NCBI GenBank assembly: GCA_977006965.1
Contig: OZ345378.1
Location: forward strand, 2,199,694-2,263,693
Origin: Phymatolithon calcareum
Taxonomy: Eukaryota; Rhodophyta; Florideophyceae; Hapalidiales
Length of the DNA stretch: 64,000 bases
Direction: 5' to 3'
Positions 62,244 to 64,000 of this stretch are shown one piece after another (the first letter of the stretch is position 1; the number at the start of each line of letters is the position of its first letter). Position numbers and translations under genes: made by a program. The notes beneath the pieces were generated by a model. The model was not told where the DNA came from. It searched no databases and was given only the letters and a program-made list of their open reading frames with translations.

Positions 62244-64000
62244 TAGGGAATAGGGAATAAGGGAATAGGGAATAGGGAATAGGGAATAGGGGAATAGGGA
62301 ATAGGGAATAGGGAATAAGGGAATAGGGAATAGGGATAGGGAATAGGGAATAGGGAATAGGGAATAGGGAATAGGGAATAGGGAATAGGGAATAGGGAAT
62401 AGGGAAGGGAATAGGGAATAGGGAATAGGGAATAGGGAAGAATAGGGAATAGGGAATAGGGAATAGGGAATAGGGAATAGGGAATAGGGAATAGGGAATA
62501 GGGAATAGGGAATAGGGAATAGGGGAATAGGGAATAGGGAATAGGGAATAGGGAATAGGGAATAGGGAATAGGGAATAGGGAATAGGGAATAGGGAATAG
62601 GGAATAGGGAATAGGGAATAGGGAATAGGGAATAGGGAATAGGGAATAGGGAATAGGGAATAGGGAATAGGGAATAGGGAATAGGGAATAGGGAATAGGG
62701 AATAGGGAATAGGGAATAGGGAATAGGGAATAGGGAATAGGGAATAGGGAATAGGGAATAGGGAATAGGGAATAGGGAATAGGGAATAGGGAATAGGGAA
62801 TAGGGAATAGGGAATAGGGAATAGGGAATAGGGAATAGGGAATAGGGAATAGGGAATAGGGAATAGGGAATAGGGAATAGGGAATAGGGAATAGGGAATA
62901 GGGAATAGGGAATAGGGAATAGGGAATAGGGAATAGGGAATAGGGAATAGGGAATAGGGAATAGGGAATAGGGAATAGGGAATAGGGAATAGGGAATAGG
63001 GAATAGGGAATAGGGAATAGGGAATAGGGAATAGGGAATAGGGAATAGGGAATAGGGAATAGGGAATAGGGAATAGGGAATAGGGAATAGGGAATAGGGA
63101 ATAGGGAATAGGGAATAGGGAATAGGGAATAGGGAATAGGGAATAGGGAATAGGGAATAGGGAATAGGGAATAGGGAATAGGGAATAGGGAATAGGGAAT
63201 AGGGAATAGGGAATAGGGAATAGGGAATAGGGAATAGGGAATAGGGAATAGGGAATAGGGAATAGGGAATAGGGAATAGGGAATAGGGAATAGGGAATAG
63301 GGAATAGGGAATAGGGAATAGGGAATAGGGAATAGGGAATAGGGAATAGGGAATAGGGAATAGGGAATAGGGAATAGGGAATAGGGAATAGGGAATAGGG
63401 AATAGGGAATAGGGAATAGGGAATAGGGAATAGGGAATAGGGAATAGGGAATAGGGAATAGGGAATAGGGAATAGGGAATAGGGAATAGGGAATAGGGAA
63501 TAGGGAATAGGGAATAGGGAATAGGGAATAGGGAATAGGGAATAGGGAATAGGGAATAGGGAATAGGGAATAGGGAATAGGGAATAGGGAATAGGGAATA
63601 GGGAATAGGGAATAGGGAATAGGAATAGGGAATAGGGAATAGGGAATAGGGAATAGGGAATAGGGAATAGGGAATAGGGAATAGGGAATAGGGAATAGGG
63701 AATAGGGAATAGGGAATAGGGAATAGGGAATAGGGAATAGGGAATAGGGAATAGGGAATAGGGAATAGGGATAGGGAATAGGGAATAGGGAATAGGGGAA
63801 TAGGGAATAGGGAATAGGGAATAGGGAATAGGGATAGGGAATAGGGAATAGGGAATTGGGAATAGGGAATTGGGAATAGGGATAGGGAATAGGGAATAGG
63901 TGGAATAGGGAATAGGGAATAGGGTATAGGGAATAGGGAATAGGGAATAGGGAATAGGGAATAGGGAATAGGGAATAGGGAATAGGGGAGGGAATAGGGA
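62244..64000 (+). repeat. Telomere, (AATAGGG)n
   Basis: About 250 copies of a 7-bp repeat, G-rich strand 5'->3' toward the window end, as expected for a right chromosome end. The inner 300 bp contain variants (AATAAGGG, AATAGGGG, truncated units), the centre is almost uniform, and the last 230 bp are variable again. The unit is neither TTAGGG nor TTTAGGG. A telomerase RNA template of CCCTATT would be expected. Confidence 0.96.

Noticed and set aside
55380-62260. Long open frames (851, 563, 227, 179 codons) across the subtelomeric blocks as ordinary protein genes
   Set aside because: They start at TTG in a leader inverted repeat, and their openness follows from a stop-free 144-bp unit. No known domain is encoded.
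62244-64000. CRISPR-like or minisatellite array
   Set aside because: The unit is 7 bp with no spacers, at a chromosome end and G-rich outward: a telomere.

Overview
The window is the right-hand end of a eukaryotic chromosome. It finishes in about 1.76 kb of a 7-bp telomere repeat, AATAGGG, with the G-rich strand running toward the end. Genes are mostly single uninterrupted exons, with long and repeat-rich spaces between them. One clear spliceosomal intron (GTAAGT...CAG) splits the XRN1-type gene just after its start codon. A tRNA-Asn gene carries an 18-nt insertion in its D-loop, a kind of ectopic tRNA intron known from the red alga Cyanidioschyzon. Together with intron poverty and two polysaccharide-type glycosyltransferases, this makes a unicellular red alga my best guess. 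That is an inference; no plastid or rRNA marker is present.

Positions 1-31000 hold the conserved core genes: a partial GT61-type glycosyltransferase, a DNA polymerase delta subunit 3 (POLD3/Cdc27) homologue, an SPX-domain SLC13 phosphate transporter, a GIGYF-type GYF-domain translational repressor with an eIF4E-binding motif, a coiled-coil multi-spanning membrane protein, XRN1, a GT11-like glycosyltransferase, GET4, and two convergent paralogues of an all-helical, possibly hemerythrin-like family. GIGYF and XRN1 both belong to mRNA repression and decay. SPX-SLC13 points to phosphate handling, and GT61, GT11 and the acyltransferase to extracellular or secretory glycans.

Positions 31000-51700 are gene-poor. 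They hold the tRNA-Asn gene, a bacterial-type OafA acyltransferase with a C-terminal SGNH domain, one large unrecognised gene, a decayed kinase-like locus, a possible small secreted six-cysteine protein, a decayed LINE fragment, a Tigger/pogo-like MITE and several long perfect or near-perfect hairpins. A short palindromic motif (TACTGTACAGTA and relatives) recurs in the intergenic DNA.

Positions 51700-55271 are a decayed Ty3/gypsy retroelement cut off before its integrase. From 55272 to 62243 lie five head-to-tail subtelomeric blocks. Each has the same leader with an 18-bp inverted repeat, a variable number of 144-bp units (16, 3, 10, 2, then a truncated one) and, except for the last block, the same tail. 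The last block is interrupted inside a unit and capped by the telomere at 62244.
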